Positions 16,290 to 24,661 of a stretch of DNA of 64,000 nucleotides are shown in pieces. The notes beneath the pieces were generated by a model that was not told the DNA's origin, made no database searches, and worked only from the letters and a program-made list of their open reading frames with translations. This stretch comes from Klebsiella aerogenes KCTC 2190 (lineage in GTDB: Bacteria > Pseudomonadota > Gammaproteobacteria > Enterobacterales > Enterobacteriaceae). The number at the start of each line of letters is the position of its first letter. Position 1 is the first letter of the stretch. Made by a program: the position numbers and the translations under genes. The DNA lies in assembly GCF_000215745.1 (NCBI RefSeq), contig NC_015663.1, forward strand, positions 3,720,001-3,784,000, in the 5' to 3' direction.

Positions 16290-17057
16290 ATGGTCAAGAA
16301 TTTGCTCAAAGCGTGTTTCATGATGGCCGCGCTGGCGGCAGCCGGACAGGCGGCTGCGGAAACCTATAGCGTCGGCTCCGGCGGCACCTATCGTCCCTTT
16401 GAATTCGAAAATAGCCAAAAGCAGCTGGAAGGCTTTGATATCGATATCATTAAAGCGATCGCCAGGGCCGAAGGTTTTGACGTCAAATTGGTCAACACCC
16501 CCTGGGAGGGCATTTTCGCCACTCTGGGTACCGGCGATCGCGACATTATCATCTCGGGTATTACCATCACCGATAAACGCAAACAGATGGTGGATTTCTC
16601 CGCGCCGTACTTCCCGGCCGAGCAGTCGATTGTGGTGCCGCAAGGTTCAAAAGTGAACTCGCTGGCGGCGTTAAAAAACGAAAAAGTCGGCGTGGTGAAC
16701 TCCAGCACTGGCGATATTGTGGTTTCGCAGGAACTGGGTAAAAACAGCACCTCCATTAAGCGCTTCGACAATACGCCACTCATGCTGCAGGAGCTGTTTG
16801 AAGACGGCGTCAGCGCCGCGGTAGGCGACGTTGGGGTGGTTAAATACTACATCAAGCAGCACCCGGAAAAGCAGTTCAAGCTGGTGCCTGACGCTAAATT
16901 TGAGCGCCAGTATTTCGGCATCGCCGTCGCTAAAGGTAACAGTGAACTGCTGGGCAAAATCAACGCCGGTTTGCAGAAAATCGTTGCCGACGGCACCTAC
17001 GCCAAAATCTATAAAACCTGGTTCGATGACAACGTACCGACGCTGCCTGCGCAATAA
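16290..17057 (+). CDS. polar amino acid ABC transporter binding protein
   Basis: The protein has 255 residues with a signal peptide ending AAAGQAAAE (cleavage near residue 23). The mature part is a family 3 solute-binding protein: YSVGSGGTYRPFEFENSQKQLEGFDIDIIKAIAR, then NTPWEGIFATLGTGDRDIIISGITITDKRKQMVDFSAPYF, and a C-terminal LLGKINAGLQKIVADGTYAKIYKTWF. It binds an amino acid or derivative in the periplasm for the permease and ATPase downstream. A terminator-like hairpin follows, which should leave the binding protein in excess over the membrane parts. Confidence 0.9.
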   Translation: MVKNLLKACFMMAALAAAGQAAAETYSVGSGGTYRPFEFENSQKQLEGFDIDIIKAIARAEGFDVKLVNTPWEGIFATLGTGDRDIIISGITITDKRKQMVDFSAPYFPAEQSIVVPQGSKVNSLAALKNEKVGVVNSSTGDIVVSQELGKNSTSIKRFDNTPLMLQELFEDGVSAAVGDVGVVKYYIKQHPEKQFKLVPDAKFERQYFGIAVAKGNSELLGKINAGLQKIVADGTYAKIYKTWFDDNVPTLPAQ

Positions 17058-17076
17058 CACGAATTTTCAGTGACCG

Positions 17077-17108
17077 CGGCTGTCGCTCAGGCGATGGCCG
17101 TATTTTTT
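17077..17108 (+). terminator. intra-operon attenuator hairpin
   Basis: CGGCTGTCGC (17077-17086) pairs with GCGATGGCCG (17091-17100) in a 10-bp stem with two G-U pairs and a TCAG loop, followed by TATTTTTT. It lies between the binding protein and permease genes. Confidence 0.6.
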
Positions 17109-17119
17109 AGGGAAGGACT

Positions 17120-17884
17120 ATGACGGGATTCCGTTGGGAGATCATCGAGGAATATGGCCCGCTGTTTATGGACGGCGCCTTGATGACGATTAAATGTACC
17201 ATTGTCTGCGTGATCCTCGGGACGTTGTGGGGGTTAACGCTTGGACTGGGGCGGATGGCGAAGGCCGAGCACGGGCCATGGAAATATATTCTGCGTTATC
17301 TGGTGCAGTTTCCGGTGCGCTTCTACGTCAGCGCCTTCCGCGGTACGCCGCTGTTTGTGCAGATCATGGTGGTCCACTTTGCGCTGGTGCCGCTGTTTAT
17401 TAACCCGCGCGACGGCCTGCTGGTCACCAGCGGGATAATGAGCGCCGATTTCGCCCGCGAACTGCGTTCTAACTACGGCGCGTTCCTCTCCTGTATCGTG
17501 GCGATTACCCTTAACGCCGGCGCCTACGTGTCGGAGATTTTCCGCGCTGGCATCCAGTCTATCGATAAAGGGCAGATGGAAGCTTCGCGCGCGCTGGGTA
17601 TGCCGTGGTGGAAAACCATGCGTAAAGTGATCCTGCCGCAGGCATTTCGCCGCATTCTGCCGCCGCTTGGCAACAACGCTATCGCTATTGTTAAAGACTC
17701 ATCGCTGGCCTCGGCGATTGGGCTTGCCGATCTGGCCTACGCGGCGCGAACCGTCTCCGGCGCGTACGCCACCTACTGGGAGCCCTACCTGACGATCTCG
17801 CTGGTTTATTGGGTGATTACCTTCCTGCTGGCGCAGCTGGTTAACCGTCTGGAAAAGAGGTTTGGCAAAAGTGATTCACATTAA
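17120..17884 (+). CDS. polar amino acid ABC transporter permease
   Basis: The protein has 254 residues with about five membrane spans. The HisMQ-type family loop is visible as [49 protein letters not shown], followed by [36 protein letters not shown] is also typical. A GGGAAGGA ribosome site precedes the ATG at 17120. A single permease gene is present, so it probably works as a homodimer. It overlaps the ATPase start. Confidence 0.9.
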   Translation: MTGFRWEIIEEYGPLFMDGALMTIKCTIVCVILGTLWGLTLGLGRMAKAEHGPWKYILRYLVQFPVRFYVSAFRGTPLFVQIMVVHFALVPLFINPRDGLLVTSGIMSADFARELRSNYGAFLSCIVAITLNAGAYVSEIFRAGIQSIDKGQMEASRALGMPWWKTMRKVILPQAFRRILPPLGNNAIAIVKDSSLASAIGLADLAYAARTVSGAYATYWEPYLTISLVYWVITFLLAQLVNRLEKRFGKSDSH

Positions 17885-18593
17885 TAATTTACATAAGCGC
17901 TTTGGCGATAGCCACGTGCTGCGCGGCATCAGTTGCGATATTAAACCGCAGGAAGTGGTGTGCATTATCGGGCCCTCCGGCTCCGGCAAAAGCACCTTTC
18001 TGCGCTGTATGAATGCGCTGGAAACCGTGAGCGAAGGCGAAGTGGTGGTCAACGGCTTTGCCGCCCATGACCGGACGACCGACCTCAACAAGATGCGTGA
18101 AAGCGTTGGCATGGTGTTCCAGCGCTTTAACCTGTTCCCGCATATGACGGTGCTGGAAAACCTGCTGATGGCGCCGATGAATTTGCGCAACATGCCGCGC
18201 CAACAGGCGGTCGACCTGGCGGAGGCCTTGCTGGCGAAGGTGGGACTCAGCGATAAGCGTGACGCCTGGCCTTCCAGCCTCTCCGGCGGTCAGCAGCAGC
18301 GGGTAGCGATTGCCCGTGCGCTGGCAATGAAGCCATCGATCATGCTGTTTGATGAGCCCACGTCAGCGCTGGATCCGGAACTGGTAGGGGATGTGCTGGA
18401 AGTGATGAAAAATCTCGCCAGCGAAGGGATGACGATGGTGATCGTGACCCACGAAATGGGCTTTGCCCGCGAAGTGGCCGACCGGGTGATTTTCATCGAT
18501 CAGGGGGTGATTCAGGAAGAGGGTAAACCGTCGCAGATCTTTAGCGCGCCGACCAATCCGCGCACCGCCGCCTTCCTCAGTAAGGTGCTGTAG
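17871..18593 (+). CDS. polar amino acid ABC transporter ATPase
   Basis: The protein has 240 residues, counted from GTG 17871. That start is preferred over the in-frame TTG at 17862 because AAGAGG ends at 17860, which gives a normal 10-base spacing to GTG but only one base to TTG. Walker A is [10 protein letters not shown], the Q-loop is [17 protein letters not shown], the signature is [17 protein letters not shown], Walker B is [19 protein letters not shown] and the switch is [16 protein letters not shown]. The sequence is of the GlnQ/HisP type. It overlaps the permease gene by 14 bp and ends the transporter operon. Confidence 0.9.
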   Translation: MIHINNLHKRFGDSHVLRGISCDIKPQEVVCIIGPSGSGKSTFLRCMNALETVSEGEVVVNGFAAHDRTTDLNKMRESVGMVFQRFNLFPHMTVLENLLMAPMNLRNMPRQQAVDLAEALLAKVGLSDKRDAWPSSLSGGQQQRVAIARALAMKPSIMLFDEPTSALDPELVGDVLEVMKNLASEGMTMVIVTHEMGFAREVADRVIFIDQGVIQEEGKPSQIFSAPTNPRTAAFLSKVL

Positions 18594-18603
18594 CCATAAG
18601 CAA

Positions 18604-18633
18604 AACGGGCAGGTGGAGTCCTGCCTGCCCGTT
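18604..18633. terminator. bidirectional terminator hairpin
   Basis: AACGGGCAGG (18604-18613) and CCTGCCCGTT (18624-18633) are perfect 10-bp arms with a 10-nt loop. On the minus strand the stem is followed by TTTTGC. It separates the transporter operon from the convergent MFS gene. Confidence 0.7.
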
Positions 18634-18647
18634 ATCAACAACCTCCG

Positions 18648-19847
18648 CTATTGCGCGGTCTCGGTAGCCTCTTCCATGTCTTCTTCCTGCTCATTGGCGA
18701 GCAGCGTTTTTTCATTCTTGCTAAGGCACTGGATTAGCAGGAACAGCACGCCGCTGGCGAACAGGGTGATGATCAAGCCGTCATAGCCGGAGACGCCAAT
18801 CAGCATGCCGCTGACAATCGGCCCGGCCACGCTACCGGCGGACCAGAAAAAGCCAAACAGGGCGTTAATCATGATGAGCTTTTGCCCACTAAAGGTTTTC
18901 CCCGCCCGCACCAGCGACAGGGTGTAAAGCGCGCCCGCCGCGGCGCCGAGCAGCAGGCAGATAGCCATCAGCTGTACGCGCGAGGCGAGCATAAACGGCA
19001 GCGCCAGTAGCGACAGGCTAAAGACAACCGCGCAGATAAGATGCACGCGACGGATGCCGAAGCGGTCGGCAACCCAGCCCAGCGGCGCCTGGAACATAGC
19101 GTCGCCGGTGAGGACGACGGTGACCAGCAGTACCGCCATCGTTTCATTTAAACCTTTATCGATGCCGTACAGCGGCAGTAGCGCGAGAATACTGGCGTCG
19201 AAGAAGGCAAAGCAGAATACCCCAGAGGCCAGCACCGGTAGAAACGCCCCCAGGCTGCGCCAGCTGGCGCGCTCGGCAAGGCTTTCGCGACTGCCGCGCG
19301 GCAGATGACGCAGCATTAGCAGGCAAACGGCGGTAATGGCGACAATGGCCATCAGCGCCGCGTGTTGCCAGGCGGGGCCGACGGAGATAAGCAGCGGGCC
19401 GGCGAGCTGGCAGCCGGTAAAGGCCGAGGCATAGATGCCGGTGAGAGTAGCGCGATTACTGCCCGCCGCGCCGCCGGTTATCCAGCTTTCCCCCAATACG
19501 ATAATGACGCCGGAGGCGAGTCCGGTCAGCAGACGCGGCACCAGCAACAGCGTCATGTCGGTGGTCATGCAGGAGGCGATGGTCGCCAACGCCAGCAGGA
19601 TCAGGCTAACGCTGAGCAACGCGCCCATTTCAAAACGACGGCACAGCGCGGGAGAAAGAAAAGAAGAGAGCATCATTCCAGCGGGCGGCAGCGCGGCCAG
19701 CAGGCCGACATAAAGCGGAGCAACTTGCTGCTGCGCCAGCTCGAGGCTGATTAATGGCACCGTATAGCCGGTGATAAATCCCACAAGTGAAGCGGCCATG
19801 ATCATCGCCAGCGTGGGGGCCAGGCGATTCTGGTCTGGGTTAAACAT
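18648..19847 (-). CDS. MFS transporter, YcaD-like
   Basis: The protein has 399 residues from the ATG at 19847 (MFNPDQNRLAPTLAMIMAASLVGF). The frame continues upstream for 77 residues that lack membrane character, so the longer start is not accepted. Twelve membrane spans can be traced, with an MFS loop (WVADRFGIRRVHLICAVV) after span 6-7 and a hydrophilic acidic tail (EQEEDMEEATETAQ). It resembles the YcaD group of small-molecule exporters. It diverges from the M20 amidohydrolase gene across 257 bp, so it may export or import that enzyme's substrate or product. The substrate is unknown. Confidence 0.8.
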   Translation of the reverse strand: MFNPDQNRLAPTLAMIMAASLVGFITGYTVPLISLELAQQQVAPLYVGLLAALPPAGMMLSSFLSPALCRRFEMGALLSVSLILLALATIASCMTTDMTLLLVPRLLTGLASGVIIVLGESWITGGAAGSNRATLTGIYASAFTGCQLAGPLLISVGPAWQHAALMAIVAITAVCLLMLRHLPRGSRESLAERASWRSLGAFLPVLASGVFCFAFFDASILALLPLYGIDKGLNETMAVLLVTVVLTGDAMFQAPLGWVADRFGIRRVHLICAVVFSLSLLALPFMLASRVQLMAICLLLGAAAGALYTLSLVRAGKTFSGQKLIMINALFGFFWSAGSVAGPIVSGMLIGVSGYDGLIITLFASGVLFLLIQCLSKNEKTLLANEQEEDMEEATETAQ

Positions 19848-20104
19848 TGTATTCCCGATAACGGAAGGTTGCAGGTGGATAATCCGGCAAGACGCCGACC
19901 AGTCTGCATGATAATTAATCAGCTGACGGAAGTCACCGCTGAAACAGCTACTATTTTTGATATCGATAAAACGATCCGCTGGTGAATAGACAAAAATCAT
20001 CATCGCTGAAGTTGTCAGCCGCGGGGGCGAAAGGATATAACGAAGGGTGCCGCCTGGAAGCAGCAGGACGGGGACCACTCATTCAGTAATGGAAGGAACA
20101 GGAC

Positions 20105-21268
20105 ATGGCGGTATCGTCTTCACTGATTGCCGAAGCTATCGGCTGGCGTCGCGATTTTCATGCTCATCCGGAGCTCGGGTACCAGGAGCAGGAGACCTCG
20201 CGTCGGGTTGCCGGGCTACTGGCTTCGTTCGGCCTGCAGGTACATGTCGGGCTGGCAGGTACCGGGGTCGTCGCGACGCTTGAGAACGGCCCGGGGCCGG
20301 TGATTGGCCTGCGAGCTGATATGGATGCGCTACCGATCGCTGAACAGGGGACGGTGGAATATCGTTCGCGTCGTGCTGGCGTGATGCATGCCTGCGGTCA
20401 TGACGGCCACACCGCCATGCTGTTGGCTGCTGCCGCGCACCTTGCCCAGACCCGCAACTTTGGCGGCACCGTGCATTTTGTCTTTCAGCCCGCGGAGGAG
20501 AACCTCGGCGGCGCGCGCAAAATGGTGGAAGAGGGGTTGTTCGAGCGCTTCCCGATGGACGCCATTTACGCGTTGCACAACTGGCCAGGCTTGCCGCTGG
20601 GGCATGTGGCGGTGAATCCCGGGGCAATGATGGCCTCGCTTGACGCCTTCGAGATAACGCTCACCGGTAAAAGCTGTCATGCGGCGATGCCGGAGAGTGG
20701 CGCCGACCCTATCGTCGCCGCCGCACAGCTGATTATGGCGCTGCAGACGATTCCGTCGCGCCGCCTGTCGCCGCAGGATTCCGCGGTGGTCAGCATTACC
20801 CAGATCAACGGCGGTGAGGCGATCAACGTGCTGCCGGACCGCGTGGTGCTGCGCGGGACTTTTCGCTGCCTGAGCAATACGGTGCGCGAGCGGGTAAAAA
20901 ACCTGATTGAGCAGTACGTGCATACGCAGCCGCAGGTTTCCGACGTTGACGGTCAGATTGCGTGGTATCCTGGCTATCCGGTGACCAAAAATGATGCGCA
21001 ACAGGCGCTGAAGGTGCGCGAGGTGGCGCAGGCCGAGCTCGGCGAAGCCGCGGTGCGCTGGCAGATCAATCCTTCCATGGCGTCGGAGGATTTTGCCTGC
21101 ATGCTGGAAGTGTGTCCCGGCGCTTATTTCTGGATAGGGACAGACGGCGAAACGCCCTCCAGGCCGCTACACAATGCCAGCTACGATTTTAACGACGATC
21201 TGCTGGCGCCCGGCGTGGCGCTGTGGACGGCGCTGGTGGAATCACTGCTGCCTGCCGGGCAGGGCTAA
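20105..21268 (+). CDS. M20-family amidohydrolase (hippurate / N-acyl-amino acid hydrolase type)
   Basis: The protein has 387 residues. The M20D metal-binding residues are visible: Cys and His in MHACGHDGHT, Glu-Glu in QPAEEN, His in ALHNWPG and the C-terminal HNASYDFNDD. A dimerisation domain carries ITLTGKSCHAAMPESGADPI and INGGEAINVLPDRVVLRGTFR. Such enzymes hydrolyse N-acyl or amide-linked amino acids in the cytoplasm. GGAAGGA is 9 bases before the ATG. Placed next to a polar amino acid ABC transporter, it could release the amino acid from an imported conjugate. Confidence 0.85.
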   Translation: MAVSSSLIAEAIGWRRDFHAHPELGYQEQETSRRVAGLLASFGLQVHVGLAGTGVVATLENGPGPVIGLRADMDALPIAEQGTVEYRSRRAGVMHACGHDGHTAMLLAAAAHLAQTRNFGGTVHFVFQPAEENLGGARKMVEEGLFERFPMDAIYALHNWPGLPLGHVAVNPGAMMASLDAFEITLTGKSCHAAMPESGADPIVAAAQLIMALQTIPSRRLSPQDSAVVSITQINGGEAINVLPDRVVLRGTFRCLSNTVRERVKNLIEQYVHTQPQVSDVDGQIAWYPGYPVTKNDAQQALKVREVAQAELGEAAVRWQINPSMASEDFACMLEVCPGAYFWIGTDGETPSRPLHNASYDFNDDLLAPGVALWTALVESLLPAGQG

Positions 21269-21323
21269 GTTTTCGTGTGCCGCGGAAAGCGCGGGTGAAC
21301 GGTCTCCGGGGGCCAACAAAGAA

Positions 21324-21815
21324 ATGATAAATAAAATATTGGTCAGTGCCTGCCTGATGGGCCTTAAAGTCCGTTATAACGGAAAAGAGAAAGCGCAGAT
21401 GACCCATCAACTTGCTCGCTGGCAACGGGAGCAGCGCCTGGTAATCCACTGTCCTGAGCTGGCTGCCGGGCTACCTGTTCCGCGACCACCTGCCGAGATC
21501 GTGTCGGCTGATGGGAGAGACGTAATGAGTGGACAAGCCAGAATAATTGAAAATACGGGAAGGGATGTTACGCCGCATTATCAACTGGGAGCCTGGCTGG
21601 CTCTGCGAGCAGCACAAGAAGCAGGTTGTACCGCCGCATTGTTAACTGATGGTAGTCCTACGTGCGGCAGTCAGTTTATCTATAACGGTTCTTTCAGTAA
21701 TCAGCGTAAATCGGGTATGGGAGTGGCGGCGTCACTGCTCAGTGAGCATGGCATCGCGGTATTTTCAGAAGCTCAGTTTGCGGAGCTTGTGAGCTGGATA
21801 GAAGAACGGGAATGA
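21324..21815 (+). CDS. DUF523-family protein
   Basis: The protein has 163 residues from ATG 21324. Family stretches are ILVSACLMGLKVRYNGKEK at the N-terminus, HCPELAAGLPVPRPPAEI, and LLTDGSPTCGSQFIYNG. The conserved cysteines (SACL, CPE, TCG) suggest a metal or redox site. Proteins of this family have been linked to thiouracil desulfurisation in some bacteria; the role here is unproven. The frame is open upstream into the preceding gene, but the family begins at ILVSACL. Base composition becomes more AT-rich from this gene onward. Confidence 0.8.
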   Translation: MINKILVSACLMGLKVRYNGKEKAQMTHQLARWQREQRLVIHCPELAAGLPVPRPPAEIVSADGRDVMSGQARIIENTGRDVTPHYQLGAWLALRAAQEAGCTAALLTDGSPTCGSQFIYNGSFSNQRKSGMGVAASLLSEHGIAVFSEAQFAELVSWIEERE

Positions 21816-21829
21816 GCGGTTCCCCAGGG

Positions 21830-21877
21830 TTAACGTCGAACTGTATGAGGTTCACACCTCGACATAGCCGACGTTAA
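21830..21877. terminator. 48-bp imperfect cruciform between convergent genes
   Basis: TTAACGTCG (21830-21838) and CGACGTTAA (21869-21877) are perfect outer arms. GAGGT (21847-21851) and ACCTC (21856-21860) form an inner arm. It lies between the DUF523 and SDR stops and probably acts as a two-way terminator. Confidence 0.5.
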
Positions 21878-21920
21878 AGCCTTATGAAACTCTTGCGGTT
21901 TAAAAGCACTGGGGGGAGTT

Positions 21921-22667
21921 TCACTCAGCTAAATAACCACCATCGATGGGATAAACGCCGCCGGTACAGAACGCCGCATTTTCTGACAGCAAAAACAGTA
22001 TGAAGTCTGCTATTTCCCGCATTTTTGCCATCCTCTTCATAGGGTGGCTATTGGCGAAACTACGTACGATATTGTCAGGAAATTCACTCATTCGTGGCGT
22101 TTGGACATAGCCCGGAGCGACGGCATTGATTCGAATGCCTTGCGTTGCAAACTCTAATGCTGCGGTTTGGGTCAAACCGATGATACCGTGTTTAGCCACG
22201 GTGTAGGGCGCTAATCCTGGAATACCAACCAGACCATTGACTGCAGATAAATTAACGATAGAGCCGCCAAACTTCATCATTGCAGGTATTTCGTATTTTA
22301 GGCAGTAAAAAACGCCGCTCAATGAAGTGGCAATAACTTTGTCCCAGTTTTCAACCGTCTGTTCTGTTATATTTTTACCATGCTCACCTGTTATGCCCGC
22401 ATTATTTACAGCATAATCAAGTCTGCCGAAATGTTTGATCACTTCAGCAATCATTTTCTGTACTTGTTCAGGTTGCGACACATCGCATCCGATCCCCAGC
22501 GCCTGTTGCCCCTGTGAAGATAATTGTTTCGCTTTTTTGATGGCCTGCTCTGGCGAGCGGGAGACAATAACGACCTTAGCACCATGTTGGTGTAATTGCT
22601 CTGCGACTGCCTCACCTATCCCTGTCGTGCTTCCTGTGATGACAGCAACTTTATTCTGGAAATTCAT
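21921..22667 (-). CDS. short-chain dehydrogenase/reductase
   Basis: The protein has 248 residues. The Rossmann cofactor motif is TGSTTGIGEAV (about 11-21), NNAG is at about 90, and the catalytic Ser-Tyr-Lys is seen as NLSAVNG...YTVAKHG. The C-terminus GGVYPIDGGYLAE is typical of classical SDRs. The residue after the second beta strand (VIVSRSPEQ) favours NADP(H). The substrate is unknown. It starts 70 bp downstream of a WYL-type regulator on the same strand, which probably controls it. Confidence 0.88.
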   Translation of the reverse strand: MNFQNKVAVITGSTTGIGEAVAEQLHQHGAKVVIVSRSPEQAIKKAKQLSSQGQQALGIGCDVSQPEQVQKMIAEVIKHFGRLDYAVNNAGITGEHGKNITEQTVENWDKVIATSLSGVFYCLKYEIPAMMKFGGSIVNLSAVNGLVGIPGLAPYTVAKHGIIGLTQTAALEFATQGIRINAVAPGYVQTPRMSEFPDNIVRSFANSHPMKRMAKMREIADFILFLLSENAAFCTGGVYPIDGGYLAE

Positions 22668-22737
22668 CCTTCCCCCTATGACGTAGAATTGAGTCTTGCA
22701 TCTGGGGGAGTATACAAAATAGCTGTGACAGTTTTTG

Positions 22738-23427
22738 TCAGTACTCTTTCTCCTCGGCGATTCCTTCTTTTATTCTCCATTTTTTCAATAAAGCCATCCG
22801 GCTTTCCCTGTATATAGAGTCCAGTTGTGCCATCTCTGCAATTTTGTCAGTTCTAAAATGACGAAAATCATTTCTCATCTCACACCATGCGACCAAAAGC
22901 CAACATGACTGCATATATGCCAATCCGATGGGCCATATAACACGAGAAGAGTCAGTGCCTTTCTTGTCACAATATTTTATTTGGACTCTCTTTTGCTTTT
23001 TAATAGCATCGCGAATGTCTTTGAAAAAGACCTCATTACTTTCTGAAGGGCCGATTAAATAAGATTGGCTTTCGATAAGGCTTTTTAATTCGTCGGGGAT
23101 GACGGCGTGTATTTTAGCAAGCGCATTCCTTGCTGTGTTTTTGAAATCATCATCTGTGTTATGAGATACCCAATTTAGCCCAAGGGTAATAGCATTGATT
23201 TCTTCATGCGAAAAATTTAAGGGTGGCAAATGAAAGTCAGACTTAACGATATAACCCATTCCGGCCCCACCTTCAATGCGCACCCCTTGATGCTGCAGCG
23301 TTTTTATATCTCTATAAAGTGAACGTACGCTTATCCCTAATCTTTCTGAGAGCGTGGATGCCGTGATGGGATATCTTTGCGCTCTTAATATCTGTAGTAA
23401 CTCGAGAAGCCTCTCTGTTCTGGTCAT
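22738..23427 (-). CDS. HTH-WYL transcriptional regulator, YafY type
   Basis: The protein has 229 residues. An N-terminal DeoR/HTH_11 helix-turn-helix (RTERLLELLQILRAQRYPITASTLSERLGISVRSLYRDIKTLQHQGVRIEGGAGMGYIV, about 3-60) is followed by a WYL domain from about 140 (RVQIKYCDKKGTDSSRVIWPIGLAYMQSCWLLVAWCEMRNDFRHFRTDKI). These regulators bind DNA and sense ligands or nucleic acids through WYL. The start is the first Met with the standard family opening. It is expected to regulate the SDR gene just downstream. Confidence 0.85.
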   Translation of the reverse strand: MTRTERLLELLQILRAQRYPITASTLSERLGISVRSLYRDIKTLQHQGVRIEGGAGMGYIVKSDFHLPPLNFSHEEINAITLGLNWVSHNTDDDFKNTARNALAKIHAVIPDELKSLIESQSYLIGPSESNEVFFKDIRDAIKKQKRVQIKYCDKKGTDSSRVIWPIGLAYMQSCWLLVAWCEMRNDFRHFRTDKIAEMAQLDSIYRESRMALLKKWRIKEGIAEEKEY

Positions 23428-23466
23428 TTGATAAGTCCATTCTGATACAGCGAAAAAATCTTAAAC

Positions 23467-24366
23467 CTAAAGTTTCCCGTTCATGCGCAGCGCATCAACA
23501 ACGAGTGAGAAGGCTGGGGAAGGCTGTTTGCGGCTGGGATAATAAAGATAGTAGCCCGGAAAAGGATGACACCAGGACTCAAGCACGCGTACGAGACGAC
23601 CTTCTCTGATGTGTGAGCCGAATTCCTCTTCAGGTAAAAAGGCGATGCCTAACCCTGCCAGGGCGGCGTCGACAACATGATCCGACGTGTTAAACGTCAA
23701 CTGTCCATTAACCCGGACCTTCAACTCTCCTCCCTCGTGATCGAATTCCCAGACATAAATCCCGCCGGAGCGGACCATGCGCATATTAATACACTGATGC
23801 TGCGTCAGATCATGAGGCGTTTTCGGCACCGGGTATCGTGCGAAATAATCTGGCGAGGCGGCTGCTGCCATGCGCAGTTTCGGGCCGATTGGCATCGCTA
23901 TCATATCTTTATCAATCGTATCGCCAAGCCGCACGCCCGCATCAAACCGATCCGCCACGATATCCCGGAATCCGTGATTAGCATCGAACTCAATATGAAT
24001 ATCCGGATATTCGCGGAGCAGCGGCGCCAGCTTGGGCAGCAGAGTCGTTTTCAGCACGTTCGGCCCGCAGGTGATGCGGACGATTCCTGCAGGCTTGTCC
24101 CGCAGTTCAGTCAGCATGTCCAGCTCAGCCTCTATCTCATCAATACGATGGCCCACCGATTGCAACAGGCGTTCCCCGGCCGCCGTCGGGGACACACTGC
24201 GGGTGGTCCGCGTCAGCAGGCGGATTTGCATTCGCTCTTCCAGCCCGGAAATCGCCTGGCTCAGCGCAGGCTGGGTCACGCCAAGCTGCGCGGCGGCACG
24301 CGTGAAGCTGCCTTCCCGCGCCACGGTGACGAAAGAGAGTAAATCGTTGAGGTTGCGTCTTGCCAT
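23467..24366 (-). CDS. LysR-family transcriptional regulator
   Basis: The protein has 299 residues. The DNA-binding domain reads NLNDLLSFVTVAREGSFTRAAAQLGVTQPALSQAISGLEERMQIRLLTRTTRSVSPTAAGERLL. The effector domain follows (GIVRITCGPNVLKTTLLPKLAPLLREYPDIHIEFDANHGFRDIVADRFDAGVRLGD), close to the group that represses its own divergent target. It faces the MFS exporter gene across a 295-bp region, so it probably controls the exporter and the hydrolase behind it. Confidence 0.88.
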   Translation of the reverse strand: MARRNLNDLLSFVTVAREGSFTRAAAQLGVTQPALSQAISGLEERMQIRLLTRTTRSVSPTAAGERLLQSVGHRIDEIEAELDMLTELRDKPAGIVRITCGPNVLKTTLLPKLAPLLREYPDIHIEFDANHGFRDIVADRFDAGVRLGDTIDKDMIAMPIGPKLRMAAAASPDYFARYPVPKTPHDLTQHQCINMRMVRSGGIYVWEFDHEGGELKVRVNGQLTFNTSDHVVDAALAGLGIAFLPEEEFGSHIREGRLVRVLESWCHPFPGYYLYYPSRKQPSPAFSLVVDALRMNGKL

Positions 24367-24661
24367 ATTGGTTTCCGGGCTATTTATAAATTTTACTTAT
24401 AAGGCTGTTAAGCATTCATTAGCTAGTTTCACCGCTGCCTATTGGTAACAATAATGCGATGAAAAAGTCAACGCTAAACGAGATGGAAAATGCTCACCGT
24501 AAGACGTCCCTGCTGATGCTCCTCTCTGCCGGGCTCAGGGCTGCGGATTGAGCCGTCGCGCCTTCCATATCCATCGTTCTCTTTAACTCACGCGCTTATC
24601 CCCCACGTCGCCGTTTCAGAAGGGGAAGGGCATTCCATTATCAACGGAAAAGAAAGGCTAA

